This document shows positions 17,244 to 26,409 of a stretch of DNA of 55,417 nt, one piece after another; positions within the stretch are counted from its first letter, which is position 1; each line of letters begins with the position of its first letter. Below the pieces are notes generated by a model. The model saw only the letters and a program-made list of their open reading frames with translations. It was not told the DNA's origin and searched no databases. Both the position numbers and the translations under genes were made by a program. Source of the DNA: an uncultured Reyranella sp. (GTDB lineage: Bacteria > Pseudomonadota > Alphaproteobacteria > Reyranellales > Reyranellaceae); contig CALDNT010000231.1 of the NCBI GenBank assembly GCA_937915145.1, positions 1 through 55,417 on the forward strand, in the 5' to 3' direction.

Positions 17244-17269
17244 GCCGGCCAGACAACGCCGTGGCCGGC
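17244..17269 (+). terminator. Hairpin after the dehydrogenase operon
   Basis: A perfect 7-base G/C stem GCCGGCC (17244-17250) / GGCCGGC (17263-17269) sits 40 bases after the dehydrogenase stop and abuts the -35 element of the rho promoter. The following GGCCTTT is only weakly U-rich, so termination efficiency is uncertain. Confidence 0.4.
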
Positions 17270-17274
17270 GGCCT

Positions 17275-17303
17275 TTGACATGATGCGGTCCGCGCTGTAA
17301 ATA
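17275..17303 (+). promoter_or_regulatory. rho promoter (TTGACA - 17 - TAAATA)
   Basis: A -35 element identical to consensus (17275-17280) and a TAAATA -10 (17298-17303) are spaced by exactly 17 bases. The start would fall near 17310, giving a leader of about 135 nucleotides before the rho ATG. The leader contains a small CCGCC/GGCGG hairpin (17327-17340) and a C-rich, G-poor stretch, which would suit autoregulation by Rho-dependent termination as known for E. coli rho. The autoregulation is inference. Confidence 0.75.
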
Positions 17304-17445
17304 GCCGCCACCTAGGGCCCTTGGCGCCGCCTCCCGGCGGTGATCGACGGGGCCCACCTCAAGTACGACACAGCGCCTTCTTTCACAGTGACCGCTCCCA
17401 GCGGGCCCGGCGCGTGCGTCATTTCCCACTCCGGAACGAAGACCC

Positions 17446-18822
17446 ATGAACCTCCAAGACCTCAAGAAGAAAAAGCCCCCCGAACTTCTCGCCTTCGCCG
17501 AAGAGCAGGGTGTCGAGGGTGCGGCGATGATGCGCCGCCAGGAACTGATGTTCGCCATTCTCCAGAAGCTGGCGGCGGCCGACCAGGCCATCTTCGGTGT
17601 CGGCACCGCCGAGGTGCTGCCCGACGGCTTCGGCTATCTGCGCTCGATGGAAGCCAACTACCTGCCGGGCGCCGACGACATCTACGTCAGCCCGACCCAG
17701 GTCCGCCGCTTCGGTCTTCGCACCGGCGACACGGTGGAAGGCGAAATCCGTGCCCCCAAGGACGGCGAGCGCTATTTCGCCATGGTCCAGATCAACAAGA
17801 TCAACTTCGACGATCCCGAGGCGCTGCGCCACCGCATCAACTTCGACAGCCTGACGCCGCTCTATCCCGACGAGAAGCTGAAGCTCGAGATGGACGGCGG
17901 CGCCGCCGTCATGGCGCCGGTCGTCAAGGAAGAAGAAGGCGGCGCGCGCGCCACCTCATCGGGCCGCGTGAGCTCTCGGCGCACCGGCACGCTCACCAAG
18001 AAGGCCGGAACCACGGCGCAGCAGCAGCTCGATATTTCGACCCGCGTGATCGACCTGATCGCGCCGATCGGCAAGGGCCAGCGCGCCCTGATCGTGTCGC
18101 CGCCGCGCACCGGCAAGACGGTGCTGCTGCAGAACATCGCCCACGCCATCACTGCCAACAATCCCGAGGTCTTCCTCATGGTGCTGCTCGTCGACGAGCG
18201 GCCCGAGGAAGTCACCGACATGCAGCGCACGGTGAAGGGCGAAGTCGTGAGTTCGACCTTCGACGAGCCGGCCAGCCGCCACGTCGCCGTCGCGGAAATG
18301 GTGATCGAAAAGGCCAAGCGCCTGGTCGAGCACAAGAAGGACGTGGTGATCCTGCTCGATTCCATCACCCGGCTTGGCCGTGCCTACAACACGGTCGTTC
18401 CCAGCTCCGGCAAGGTGTTGACCGGCGGCGTCGACGCCAATGCCCTGCAGCGGCCCAAGCGCTTCTTCGGCGCTGCGCGCAACATCGAAGAGGGCGGCTC
18501 GCTTACCATCATTGCCACGGCGCTGATCGACACCGGCAGCCGCATGGACGAGGTGATCTTCGAGGAATTCAAGGGCACGGGTAATTCGGAAATCATTCTC
18601 GACCGCAAGGTCTCCGACAAGCGCACCTTCCCGGCGATCGACATCACCAAGTCGGGCACCCGCAAGGAAGAACTGCTGGTCGATCGCGCCACGCTCAGCA
18701 AGATGTGGGTACTGCGCCGCATCCTGATGCCGATGGGTGCGGTCGATGCCATCGAGTTCCTGCTCGACAAGCTGCGGACCTCCAAGACGAACAACGACTT
18801 CTTCGGGTCGATGAACCAGTAG
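17446..18822 (+). CDS. rho: Transcription termination factor Rho (with an internal insertion)
   Basis: Rho is the hexameric RNA helicase that terminates transcription. The 458-residue product has the N-terminal helical and cold-shock RNA-binding domains ([18 protein letters not shown]) and a RecA-like motor with P-loop PPRTGKT, Walker [17 protein letters not shown], and Q/R-loop regions. It is longer than the 419-residue E. coli protein because of about 40 extra residues around 148-196, between the RNA-binding domain and the motor, rich in Ala, Gly, Ser, Thr, Arg and Lys. The gene stands alone behind a strong promoter. Confidence 0.95.
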   Translation: MNLQDLKKKKPPELLAFAEEQGVEGAAMMRRQELMFAILQKLAAADQAIFGVGTAEVLPDGFGYLRSMEANYLPGADDIYVSPTQVRRFGLRTGDTVEGEIRAPKDGERYFAMVQINKINFDDPEALRHRINFDSLTPLYPDEKLKLEMDGGAAVMAPVVKEEEGGARATSSGRVSSRRTGTLTKKAGTTAQQQLDISTRVIDLIAPIGKGQRALIVSPPRTGKTVLLQNIAHAITANNPEVFLMVLLVDERPEEVTDMQRTVKGEVVSSTFDEPASRHVAVAEMVIEKAKRLVEHKKDVVILLDSITRLGRAYNTVVPSSGKVLTGGVDANALQRPKRFFGAARNIEEGGSLTIIATALIDTGSRMDEVIFEEFKGTGNSEIILDRKVSDKRTFPAIDITKSGTRKEELLVDRATLSKMWVLRRILMPMGAVDAIEFLLDKLRTSKTNNDFFGSMNQ

Positions 18823-18908
18823 AGGCGCTTCGCCCCCTGACGCCCGCACGGTTCGGAAAAGACAGGGATCTGGGCCTCGCGGAAGCGTAGCTTTCTGCGG
18901 CTCTCTGA

Positions 18909-18939
18909 CCCCTTCGCCTTCGCGGACTCCGCGAAGGGG
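18909..18939. terminator. Hairpin between convergent rho and thioesterase genes
   Basis: A perfect 9-base stem CCCCTTCGC (18909-18917) / GCGAAGGGG (18931-18939) lies 86 bases after rho and 5 bases before the end of the convergent thioesterase gene. There is no U-run on either side, so it may act as a 3'-end stabilising stem or in Rho-dependent termination rather than as a classic intrinsic terminator. Confidence 0.45.
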
Positions 18940-18944
18940 CAGGA

Positions 18945-19376
18945 TTATGAAGTTGGCCGGTCGCCGCTTCGCGCAAACACCGCGCTCGCATGGACGATGC
19001 GCTCGCCGTTGCAGATGAGATAGCAGTTGGCGAAAGCCAGCCGCCCACCGACTCTCTGCACTTCGACATGCGCCTCGACCCAGTCGCCGACCTTGGCGGA
19101 GCCGGCGAAGTCGGTCGTGACGCTGGCCGTGGTCAACATCGGCGACGGCGTCTGGCTGCGCGTCGTGCGGTAGCCGAGCCCGATATCGCACATGGTCATC
19201 AGAAGTCCGCCATGGGCTCCGCCACGGCCGTTGGCGTGTTTGGGCAGCACGCGCAGGCCGACCACGAACGTGCCGTCGTCGTTGGACCGCGAGAAGAACG
19301 GGCCGTTATGGTCGAGGAACGGGCTGGAGCGAAACAGCGGCTCGAAGCCTGGAGGTGGGTTGGCATCCATCGTCAT
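18945..19376 (-). CDS. PaaI-like hotdog-fold thioesterase
   Basis: A 143-residue hotdog protein of the PaaI/YbgC type: the GRGGAHGGLLMTMCDIGLGYRTT block (catalytic His-Gly-Gly turn and helix) and the following strands TTASVTTDFAGSAKVGDWVEAHVEVQ. Such enzymes hydrolyse acyl-CoA thioesters, often aromatic or short-chain. Its ATG overlaps the aroE stop (ATGA), making it the third gene of a maf-aroE-thioesterase operon. Start 19376 is chosen for this coupling; the frame stays open upstream inside aroE. Confidence 0.85.
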   Translation of the reverse strand: MTMDANPPPGFEPLFRSSPFLDHNGPFFSRSNDDGTFVVGLRVLPKHANGRGGAHGGLLMTMCDIGLGYRTTRSQTPSPMLTTASVTTDFAGSAKVGDWVEAHVEVQRVGGRLAFANCYLICNGERIVHASAVFARSGDRPTS

Positions 19377-20263
19377 GCTCCGAGGTCGGCGGCGACGGCG
19401 CGGCGTTGCTCGGCGCTGACGTCGACCTTCTGGCTGAACCATGCCTCGAAACCGACCCGGGCCTGATGCAGCAGCATGCCGAGCCCGTCGACGCAGCAAT
19501 TGCCGCGCGCGCGCGCCGCGGCGAGCAGACCGGTTTCGAGCGGCACATAGACGATGTCGTAGACCGTGGCGCGGCGCGGCAGCAGCGCGAGGTCGAGATC
19601 GAGAGGCGGCTGGCCCTTCATGCCGAGCGAAGTGGTATTGACCAGCAGCGTCGCTCCGTCGAGCGCGCGACTGCGGTCGTCCCAGTGACCTACGACGACG
19701 CGCCTTCCGTCATCCGGCGTAAAGGCCGCCCCGAGATCGACCGCTGCCTTCTGCGTACGGTTGACAAGCCTGAGCTCGGGCACGTTCGCATCCATCAGCG
19801 TGGCGACAACGGCGCGCGCTGCACCGCCCGCTCCCAGCACCACAACGGGTCCTGCATCGGCACGCCAGTCCGGTGCGCCGTGTTTCAGTGCCTCGAGGAA
19901 GCCGAAGCCGTCGGCGTTGCGGCCCTCCAGCGTACCATCCGGCTGCTTCACGACCGTGTTCACGGCTCCGATGCGCGCAGCACCTGGATCGGCGCGATCC
20001 AGGAGCGGCATGATGTCGATCTTGTGCGGCAAGGTGAGGTTGCAGCCGCGCGCATTGGGCGTGCGCCTGAGAAAGGCCACGAGTTCTTCCAGCGCCTGCC
20101 GCCGGGGCTCGACCGGCAGGCGGCCATAGTGGCCGTCGATGCGGTGCTGTTTCAGCCAGAAGCCATGCAGTGCCGGCGAGCGCGAATGCTCGACCGGCCA
20201 GCCGACGATGGCCGCAAACGGCCGACCTTGCGCCTCCTCCAGGAGTTTTTCGTACGGGTTCAT
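19373..20263 (-). CDS. aroE: Shikimate dehydrogenase
   Basis: AroE reduces 3-dehydroshikimate to shikimate with NADPH in aromatic amino-acid synthesis. The 296-residue product has the substrate-binding HSRSPALHG, the catalytic-Lys strand CNLTLPHK, the NADGFGF motif, and the NADP-binding VVVLGAGGAARAVVATL with NRTQKAA. The start overlaps the maf stop codon (ATGA). In many alphaproteobacteria coaE and dnaQ follow aroE on the same strand; here they lie about 4 kb away on the opposite strand. Confidence 0.95.
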   Translation of the reverse strand: MNPYEKLLEEAQGRPFAAIVGWPVEHSRSPALHGFWLKQHRIDGHYGRLPVEPRRQALEELVAFLRRTPNARGCNLTLPHKIDIMPLLDRADPGAARIGAVNTVVKQPDGTLEGRNADGFGFLEALKHGAPDWRADAGPVVVLGAGGAARAVVATLMDANVPELRLVNRTQKAAVDLGAAFTPDDGRRVVVGHWDDRSRALDGATLLVNTTSLGMKGQPPLDLDLALLPRRATVYDIVYVPLETGLLAAARARGNCCVDGLGMLLHQARVGFEAWFSQKVDVSAEQRRAVAADLGA

Positions 20264-20871
20264 GTCGCCTGCTCCAGCCCGATACCATGGCCCGACAGGA
20301 ACGACAGCAGCGGCAGCAACGGCAGGCCGAGAATGGTGAAGTAGTCGCCATCGACCCGGCTGAAGAGATGCGCGCCAAGGCTCTCGAGCTGGTAGGCGCC
20401 GACCGAGGTCGTTACCGGCTCGCCGGCCCGCGCCAGATAGGCGTCGAGAAATGATTCTGTGAGCGGCCGCATGGTCAGCCGGGCGCGCTCGTTCCAGTGC
20501 CACAGGCGCACGCCGTCGCGGGCCACGACGACTGACGAGAACAGTTCGTGCGTCTGGCCGCCCAGCGTCAGAAGCTGCTGGCGCGCGGCTTCCAGTGTCG
20601 GAGGCTTGTCGAACTGGCGACCATTGCAGGCCAGCGTCGAATCGGCGCCGATGACCAGGGCTTTTTCGTTCCGGGCCGAAACACGTGTGGCCTTGAGCTC
20701 GGCCAGCGTCTCCGCGACATCCTGCGGCGCGGCGGATTCGCCGAGCAGGCTGCGCTTGATCTCGTCCTCGTCGATTCCCGAAGGCTCGATGCTGAAGGAG
20801 AGGCCGGCATTGGCGAGAAGCTGGCGGCGCGAGGCGCTGGCAGAGGCGAGAATGAGCGTGGGTGCAGGCAT
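20260..20871 (-). CDS. maf: Maf-family nucleotide pyrophosphatase
   Basis: A 203-residue Maf/YceF protein that hydrolyses non-canonical or methylated nucleoside triphosphates. It has the N-terminal signature ILASASASRRQLL, the central GADS-containing strand (VIGADSTLACNGRQFDKP) and the DGDYFTILGLPLLPLL C-terminal block. It is the first gene of the minus-strand maf-aroE-thioesterase operon. The ATG at 20871 is preceded by a modest site. Confidence 0.93.
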   Translation of the reverse strand: MPAPTLILASASASRRQLLANAGLSFSIEPSGIDEDEIKRSLLGESAAPQDVAETLAELKATRVSARNEKALVIGADSTLACNGRQFDKPPTLEAARQQLLTLGGQTHELFSSVVVARDGVRLWHWNERARLTMRPLTESFLDAYLARAGEPVTTSVGAYQLESLGAHLFSRVDGDYFTILGLPLLPLLSFLSGHGIGLEQAT

Positions 20872-20883
20872 GACCAGGTAAAT

Positions 20884-22005
20884 TTACGCGGGTTCGAGGC
20901 GGAACAGCCCGCCGTCGTCGCTGTGGGTGACGAGGTAAAGGAGCCCATCGGGGCCCTGACGCACGTCGCGGATATAGGGAAGACGGCCGACGAGCAACCG
21001 CTCTTCGCTCCGATAGCGTACGCCGTCGAGTTCGATGCGGAACAGCGCTTCGTTCGACAATGCACCGGTGAAAGCCGAGCCTCTCCAGCCGGCGAAGCGG
21101 TCGCCGGTATAGAAACAGAGTCCGCAGGGCGAGATCGACGGCACCCAGACGCGTACCGGATCTTCCATGCCCGGCAGGCTCTTGTGGTCGCTGATCTTCG
21201 AACCGCTGTAGTCGATGCCGTGGGTGGCGAGCGGCCAGCCGTAGTTGGCGCCGGCCACCAGCAGGTTGAGCTCGTCGCCGCCGCGCGGGCCATGCTCGAC
21301 CAGCCACATCTGTCCGCTTTCGGGACGCATGGCCAGGCCCTGCGGATTGCGATGGCCGTAGGTGAAAATCTCCGGTCGCGCGCCGACCTGGCCGACGAAG
21401 GGATTGTCGGCGGGCACCGAGCCGTCGTCGTGCAGGCGCACCACCTTGCCGGCAAGGTCGCCGAGATCCTGGGCGCGGCGCATCTGGTAGCGTTCGCCGG
21501 TCGTCACATACATCAGCCCGGTGCGGTCGAAGGCGATTCGCGATCCGAAGTGAAGACCGCCGCCCGTCCGCGGCAGAGCCTCGAAGATCGGGGTCACATC
21601 GCGCAGACCTCCGTCGGTCAGTTCGGCCCGGGCCACCACCGTTGCCGCGCCGCCGGTCCCGGCCGCCGAATAGGAGAGATACAGCACGCGGTTCTGGGCG
21701 AAGCCCGGGTGCAGGCAAACGTCGAGCAATCCGCCCTGGCCGCTGGCATAGACCTTGGGAACACCTGTCAGGGGCGTCCGCTCCAGTCGTCCGTCGGCGA
21801 AAACCCGCAGGCGTCCTGGCCGCTCGGTGATCAGGATTCGTCCGTCCGGCAGGAAAGCGAGGCCCCAGGGTTGTTCGAGATCGCGGCTGAGCGTCGCCAG
21901 CCGGTAGGCCGCCTTGGCGCTTCGGGTGACGTTCTGGGCATGGACGATCGCGGGCGTGGCGAATCCAGTGGCGGTTGCAGTCATTAAGAGGCGGCGCCGG
22001 CGCAT
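20884..22005 (-). CDS. Periplasmic PQQ-dependent sugar dehydrogenase (YliI/Asd-like)
   Basis: A 373-residue beta-propeller of the soluble PQQ glucose/aldose sugar dehydrogenase family. An N-terminal export signal with an arginine cluster (MRRRRLLMTATATGF, cleavage probably after VHA) precedes the blades. The family blocks LEQPWGLAFLPDGRILITERPG, GLHFGSRIAFD, YGHRNPQGLAM, EHGPRGGDELNLL and SPCGLCFYTGDRFAGW are all present. It would oxidise aldose sugars or sugar-like alcohols in the periplasm using PQQ; no PQQ synthesis genes are in view. ATG 22005 has a near-perfect AAGGAGGG site. It is divergent from the luciferase-like gene, and the longer upstream frame is an artefact. Confidence 0.88.
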   Translation of the reverse strand: MRRRRLLMTATATGFATPAIVHAQNVTRSAKAAYRLATLSRDLEQPWGLAFLPDGRILITERPGRLRVFADGRLERTPLTGVPKVYASGQGGLLDVCLHPGFAQNRVLYLSYSAAGTGGAATVVARAELTDGGLRDVTPIFEALPRTGGGLHFGSRIAFDRTGLMYVTTGERYQMRRAQDLGDLAGKVVRLHDDGSVPADNPFVGQVGARPEIFTYGHRNPQGLAMRPESGQMWLVEHGPRGGDELNLLVAGANYGWPLATHGIDYSGSKISDHKSLPGMEDPVRVWVPSISPCGLCFYTGDRFAGWRGSAFTGALSNEALFRIELDGVRYRSEERLLVGRLPYIRDVRQGPDGLLYLVTHSDDGGLFRLEPA

Positions 22006-22113
22006 TGACCCTCCTTGCAGCAGGGGTGCGCCGCTCTGGCTGGGCTGGCGCGTGGGGAGGCGGCCACTATACTCGACGAATGCAACCGCCCCATAACCGT
22101 GAGGGGACATTCC

Positions 22114-23286
22114 TTGAACGATCGATACTTGCGTACCGGCATCTTTCTCGCGCCGTTCCACGCCCTTGACGAAAATCCCACCTTGGCCATCGAACGCGAC
22201 ATGGCGCTGGTCGAGCATCTCGACCGGCTGAACTATCACGAAGCCTGGATCGGCGAGCATCACTCCGGCGGCTTCGAGATCATCGCCTCGCCTGAGATGT
22301 TTGTGGCCGCGGCCGCCGAACGCACCCGGCACATCCGGCTCGGCACCGGTGTCGTGTCGCTGCCCTACCATAATCCGTTCATGCTTGCCTCGCGCATGAC
22401 CCAGCTCGATCACATGACGCGCGGGCGCGCCATGTTCGGCGTCGGTCCCGGCGCCCTGGTCCACGATGCCGCAAAGATCGGCGTGAAAGCCGCCGACCAG
22501 CGCAGCCGGATGAACGAATCGCTCGACGTGATCGTCGATCTGATGGCCGGCAAGACGGTGACGAAGAAGACCGACTGGTTCGATCTGACGGCGGCTCAGC
22601 TCCAGCTCCCGTCCTACAGCCAGCCCGGCATGGAAATGGCGGTGGCCTGCGCGCGCTCGCCGGTTGGCGCCGTGGCATCCGGCCGGCATGGCATCGGCAT
22701 GCTGTCGATCGGCGGCACGTCGGACGATGCGCTCAAGGCGCATGCGGCCAACTGGCAGACCTACGAGGAACATGCGCGCCAGAATGGCAAGGTGTCGGAT
22801 CGTTCCAAGTGGCGGATCGTGACTTTCGCCCATGTCGCGCCGACGCGCGAGCAGGCCTTCGCCGAAGTGAACTACGGCATCGATCACTTCACCAAATACT
22901 TCACCGACGTCGCCACCTTCCCGATCCTGCCGCCTGGCATCACCGATGCGGCGGAATATCTGACCAAGGAAGGTATCGCCTGCATCGGCACGCCTGACGA
23001 CTGCATCCGTCACTTCGAGCGGCTGTGGAAGGGCTCGGAAGGCGGTTTTGGCGCCGTGCTTCTGCTTGCCCACAACTGGGCTGATTGGCCGGCGACGCAA
23101 CGCTCCTATGAACTGATGGCGCGCTACGTTCATCCGCATTTCCAGCGCGGATCCAATACGTTGCGACAGCTCAGCTACGACATCGCAACCGCCAATCGCG
23201 ATACTTACTCGGCGCAATCGCAGGCAGCGGTGGCGGGCGAAATCGACAAGTACCAGGCCGCCAGGTCCAAGCGCGCTGCAGAGTAA
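22114..23286 (+). CDS. LLM-class flavin-dependent monooxygenase
   Basis: A 390-residue bacterial-luciferase-like protein: FLAPFHALDENPTLAIERDM at the N-terminus, EAWIGEHHSGGFEIIASPEMF, LGTGVVSLPYHNPFMLASRM and the GRAMFGVGPG flavin-phosphate loop. It uses reduced FMN and oxygen to oxidise an unknown small organic compound; relatives include limonene and alkane monooxygenases. I start it at TTG 22114 because GAGGGG sits 8 bases upstream; GTG 22099 is the alternative. It is divergent from the PQQ dehydrogenase and upstream of a quinone reductase-like gene. Confidence 0.87.
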   Translation: MNDRYLRTGIFLAPFHALDENPTLAIERDMALVEHLDRLNYHEAWIGEHHSGGFEIIASPEMFVAAAAERTRHIRLGTGVVSLPYHNPFMLASRMTQLDHMTRGRAMFGVGPGALVHDAAKIGVKAADQRSRMNESLDVIVDLMAGKTVTKKTDWFDLTAAQLQLPSYSQPGMEMAVACARSPVGAVASGRHGIGMLSIGGTSDDALKAHAANWQTYEEHARQNGKVSDRSKWRIVTFAHVAPTREQAFAEVNYGIDHFTKYFTDVATFPILPPGITDAAEYLTKEGIACIGTPDDCIRHFERLWKGSEGGFGAVLLLAHNWADWPATQRSYELMARYVHPHFQRGSNTLRQLSYDIATANRDTYSAQSQAAVAGEIDKYQAARSKRAAE

Positions 23287-23334
23287 GCGTCAAATCGTCA
23301 TCGAACGAACGTCAGATCCAACCAGGGGAAACAC

Positions 23335-24312
23335 ATGTCCAAGTCCATTTTGATCCACGAGAACGGCGGCCCGGAGAAGATGCAGCTTCATGACGTCGAG
23401 GTCGGTGCGCCCGGTCCCGGCCAGGTGAAGATCCGCCACACCGCGATCGGCCTCAATTTCATCGACGTCTACACCCGGGCAGGCCTCTATCCGACGCCGA
23501 TGCCGCATGCGGTCGGCCGCGAGGCTGCCGGCGTGATCGTCGAGGTCGGGCCCAAGGTCAGGGGCTTCAAGAAGGGCGACCGTGTCGCCTATTGCGGCGT
23601 GCTGGGCGCTTACTGCCAGGAGCGCCTGATGGGCGTCGACCAGCTTGTGCAGGTGCCGAAAGGCGTGAGCGACGAGCAGGCCGCGGCGATCATGCTGAAG
23701 GGCATGACCACGGAATATCTCGTCGACCACACCGCCAAGGCGTGGCTGAAGAAGGGCGACACCGTTCTGTTCCACGCCGCCGCCGGTGGCGTCGGCCTGT
23801 TGTTCGGCCAGTGGGCCAAGGCGCGTGGCTACAAGGTGATCGGCACCGTGTCGTCGCCGGAGAAGGCGGCGCTGGCCAAGAAGAACGGCTACAAGTGGGT
23901 GATCGACTATTCCAAGGAAAACGTCGTCGAGCAGGTGATGAAGATCACCAAGGGCAAGAAGGTACCCGTCGTGTTCGACGGCGTCGGCAAGGATACCTGG
24001 AATGCCTCGCTCGATTGCCTGCAGCCGCGCGGCCTGATGGTTTCGTTCGGCAATGCCTCGGGCGCGGTGCCGCCGATCGGGCTCGGCATCCTCAACACCA
24101 AGGGCTCGCTCTATGTAACGCGCCCCAGCCTCGGCGCCTACACTGCCACGCGCGCCGATCTCGAAGCTTCGGCCAAGTCGCTGTTCAAGATGGTGAAGAG
24201 CGGCAAGGTGAAGATCGCCATCGACCAGCATTATCCGCTGGCCGAGGCCGCCCAGTCGCACATCGACCTCGAAAGCCGCAAGACCACCGGCCAGACTGTC
24301 CTGATTCCGTGA
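23335..24312 (+). CDS. NADPH:quinone oxidoreductase (zeta-crystallin type)
   Basis: A 325-residue medium-chain reductase: GroES-like N-domain (GPGQVKIRHTAIGLNFIDVYTRAGLYP, GREAAGVIVEVG) and NADPH-binding VLFHAAAGGVGLLFGQWAKARG near residues 145-165. The structural and catalytic zinc cysteines of alcohol dehydrogenases are missing, as expected for quinone reductases (Qor). It reduces quinones by one electron or enones by hydride transfer. It follows the flavin monooxygenase gene by 48 bases and precedes coaE by 23. Confidence 0.9.
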   Translation: MSKSILIHENGGPEKMQLHDVEVGAPGPGQVKIRHTAIGLNFIDVYTRAGLYPTPMPHAVGREAAGVIVEVGPKVRGFKKGDRVAYCGVLGAYCQERLMGVDQLVQVPKGVSDEQAAAIMLKGMTTEYLVDHTAKAWLKKGDTVLFHAAAGGVGLLFGQWAKARGYKVIGTVSSPEKAALAKKNGYKWVIDYSKENVVEQVMKITKGKKVPVVFDGVGKDTWNASLDCLQPRGLMVSFGNASGAVPPIGLGILNTKGSLYVTRPSLGAYTATRADLEASAKSLFKMVKSGKVKIAIDQHYPLAEAAQSHIDLESRKTTGQTVLIP

Positions 24313-24335
24313 TCCTGCGGGCGGCGTCGCGATAG

Positions 24336-24998
24336 ATGGTCATCGTCGGGCTGACCGGCTCGATCGGCATGGGCAAGTCGACTGCAGCAGCCATGCTGCG
24401 GCAGATGGGTGTGCCCGTGTACGACGCCGACGCCGCCGTCCATGCACTGCAGGCGCCGGGCGGTGCGTCCTTGCCCGGCATCGAGGCGGCGTTTCCCGGC
24501 GTGGTGAAGGACGGTGTACTGGACCGTCAGGCGTTGGGCGCGCGCGTCTTCGGCAACAAGGCGGCGCTGCGCCGGCTCGAGGCGATCGTGCATCCGCTGG
24601 TGCAACGGCGGCAGCGGGCGTTTCTGCGCCGTGCCGCCCTTGCCGGCAGCAAGCTGGTGGTCCTCGATATCCCGCTGCTGTTCGAGGGGTTGGGCGAGCG
24701 CCGCGTCGATGCCACGCTGGTGGTGAGCGCACCGGCCTTCCTGCAGCGCCGCCGTGTCATGGCCCGGCCGGGCATGACGGCCGAAAAGCTCGACGGTATC
24801 CTGCGCCAGCAGGTGCCGGATGCGCTGAAACGGCGCAAGGCGAGCCTGGTCGTTCCGACCGGACTCGGGCTGGCGCCGACGCGGGCGGCCCTTGCCGCCG
24901 CCGTTGCCGGGCTAAAGCGGCGGCCTGGCCGCTTCTGGCCGCCCAATCCGTGGCGAGAGAAATTCACAGCCCAGCTCGCGCGCGCGCGTCGCAAGTAA
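24336..24998 (+). CDS. coaE: Dephospho-CoA kinase
   Basis: CoaE phosphorylates dephospho-CoA, the last step of coenzyme A synthesis. The 220-residue protein has the P-loop [12 protein letters not shown] at the N-terminus, [12 protein letters not shown] (substrate Asp), [13 protein letters not shown] and the LDIPLLFEG lid region. Its C-terminal 20 residues ([18 protein letters not shown]) are a basic extension. It is followed after 13 bases by dnaQ, a conserved alphaproteobacterial pairing. Confidence 0.95.
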   Translation: MVIVGLTGSIGMGKSTAAAMLRQMGVPVYDADAAVHALQAPGGASLPGIEAAFPGVVKDGVLDRQALGARVFGNKAALRRLEAIVHPLVQRRQRAFLRRAALAGSKLVVLDIPLLFEGLGERRVDATLVVSAPAFLQRRRVMARPGMTAEKLDGILRQQVPDALKRRKASLVVPTGLGLAPTRAALAAAVAGLKRRPGRFWPPNPWREKFTAQLARARRK

Positions 24999-25011
24999 GA
25001 TAGAAGGGCGG

Positions 25012-25695
25012 ATGCGCGAAATCGTCCTCGATACCGAGACCACCGGTCTCGATCCGCTCGCCGGCCATCGCCTCGTCGAGGTCGGCTGCATCGAGCTGGT
25101 GAACCTGGTGGCCACCGGCGTCTCGTTTCAATGCTATTTCAATCCCGAGCGCGACATGCCGACGGGCGCGCAGGACGTGCATGGCCTCAGCGAGGAATTC
25201 CTCGCCGACAAGGCGCTGTTCGCCGACAAGGCCGACGAGCTGCTGGCCTTTCTGGGTGATGCGCAGCTCGTCATCCACAATGCCCAATTCGATCTCGGCT
25301 TTCTCAACGCCGAGCTCGAACGTGCCGGCAAGCCCCGGATCGCCAATCCCTATGTCGATACGGTGTCGATGGCGCGGCGCAAGTTTCCCGGCCAGCGCGC
25401 CAGCCTCGATGCCTTGTGCGAGCGTTTCAGCATCGACAATGCGCACCGCACCAAGCACGGCGCGCTGCTCGATTCGGAACTGCTGGCCGAGGTCTATCTC
25501 GAACTCAGCGGCGGCCGGCAACGCGACCTGGGCCTTGCGTCGGAAATGGCGGGCGCGGCAGGCGGCGGCACGGCGGCGGCGAACAGCCGGCCGGTGCGTC
25601 CCGCACGACCGCACGCGCCCGGCGCGGCGGAGCTGGCGGCCCACGCCGAGTTCCTGAACAAGCTTGGTGCCGATGCGCTGTGGCTGAAGGCCTGA
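25012..25695 (+). CDS. dnaQ: DNA polymerase III epsilon subunit (3'-5' proofreading exonuclease)
   Basis: The 227-residue product carries the DEDDh exonuclease motifs: Exo I VLDTETTGLDP, Exo II IHNAQFDLGFL, and Exo III KHGALLDSELLAEVY (catalytic His and Asp). The C-terminal part (Gly/Ala/Pro linker, then a terminal helix) should bind the polymerase alpha subunit. Length and order are typical of alphaproteobacterial DnaQ, and it lies next to coaE as usual. It converges on secB. Confidence 0.95.
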   Translation: MREIVLDTETTGLDPLAGHRLVEVGCIELVNLVATGVSFQCYFNPERDMPTGAQDVHGLSEEFLADKALFADKADELLAFLGDAQLVIHNAQFDLGFLNAELERAGKPRIANPYVDTVSMARRKFPGQRASLDALCERFSIDNAHRTKHGALLDSELLAEVYLELSGGRQRDLGLASEMAGAAGGGTAAANSRPVRPARPHAPGAAELAAHAEFLNKLGADALWLKA

Positions 25696-25711
25696 CGGCT
25701 CTGGAATGACG

Positions 25712-26236
25712 TCAGGCGTGGCCGACCGGGCCGTCGGCGATGCCCGGTATGCGGCCGCCATTGGCCTCGAGCTGCTGGCGGTAGAGCGCCACGAAATCGA
25801 CCGGGGCGATGTTGAGCGGCGGAAACCCTGCCTCGCGTGTGGCGTTGGCAACCACGGCGCGGGCGAACGGAAACAGCAGGCGCGGCGTTTCGATGAACAG
25901 CAGCGGCCCGTAGGCCTCCTGCGGCATCTCACCCAGCGACACGGTGCCGGCATAAACCAGCTCGAGCATGAACAGCGGTTCCTTCTCGGGTGTCTGGGCG
26001 CTGGCCTCGATCGTGATCGCCACCTCGAAGGTCTTGGCGTCGAACTGGCGGTTGGTCACCTGGACGTTGAGCGTGAGCTGCGGCTGGGTCTGCTCGATCA
26101 GGCTCTGCGGCGCCCGCGGGTTCTCGAAACTGAGATCCTTGATGTACTGGCCGTGCATGGTGAGTGGCGCGACGGGCTGGGCCGGGTCAGCGGCGGGATC
26201 GGCGGCTGGCGGGGTGGGCGGAGGGGTTGTCGTCAT
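25712..26236 (-). CDS. secB: Protein-export chaperone SecB
   Basis: SecB holds preproteins unfolded and hands them to SecA. The 174-residue product begins with a Pro/Ala-rich variable tail, then the conserved QYIKDLSFENPRAPQSL, and later TRREAGFPPLNI-type sequence (NATREAGFPPLNIAPVDFVALY) that forms the tetramer core. It converges on dnaQ with 16 bases between stops and is divergent from the amidotransferase-like gene across a 173-base spacer, in which I see no convincing promoter. Confidence 0.95.
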   Translation of the reverse strand: MTTTPPPTPPAADPAADPAQPVAPLTMHGQYIKDLSFENPRAPQSLIEQTQPQLTLNVQVTNRQFDAKTFEVAITIEASAQTPEKEPLFMLELVYAGTVSLGEMPQEAYGPLLFIETPRLLFPFARAVVANATREAGFPPLNIAPVDFVALYRQQLEANGGRIPGIADGPVGHA

Positions 26237-26409
26237 GGCGCACTGTCGCTTTCGTTAGTCGCGGGGCGGAGGTACTGGCCGGGAGGCGCGGGCGGTACCA
26301 TGCAGGGCTGCACTGCACAAGATGCGGGCAGGGGCGTCTGCCGGGCAATTGCCAAGGCGGCGCCCAGCGGCGATGATAAAACCCTACTTTTCCGGGGTTC
26401 CGCAAGCTT

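Noticed and set aside
26237-26409. Promoter pair TTGCCA and a -10 in the secB / amidotransferase spacer
   Set aside because: The best -10 candidates (GATGAT, ATGATA) are poor or mis-spaced, so I do not call it.
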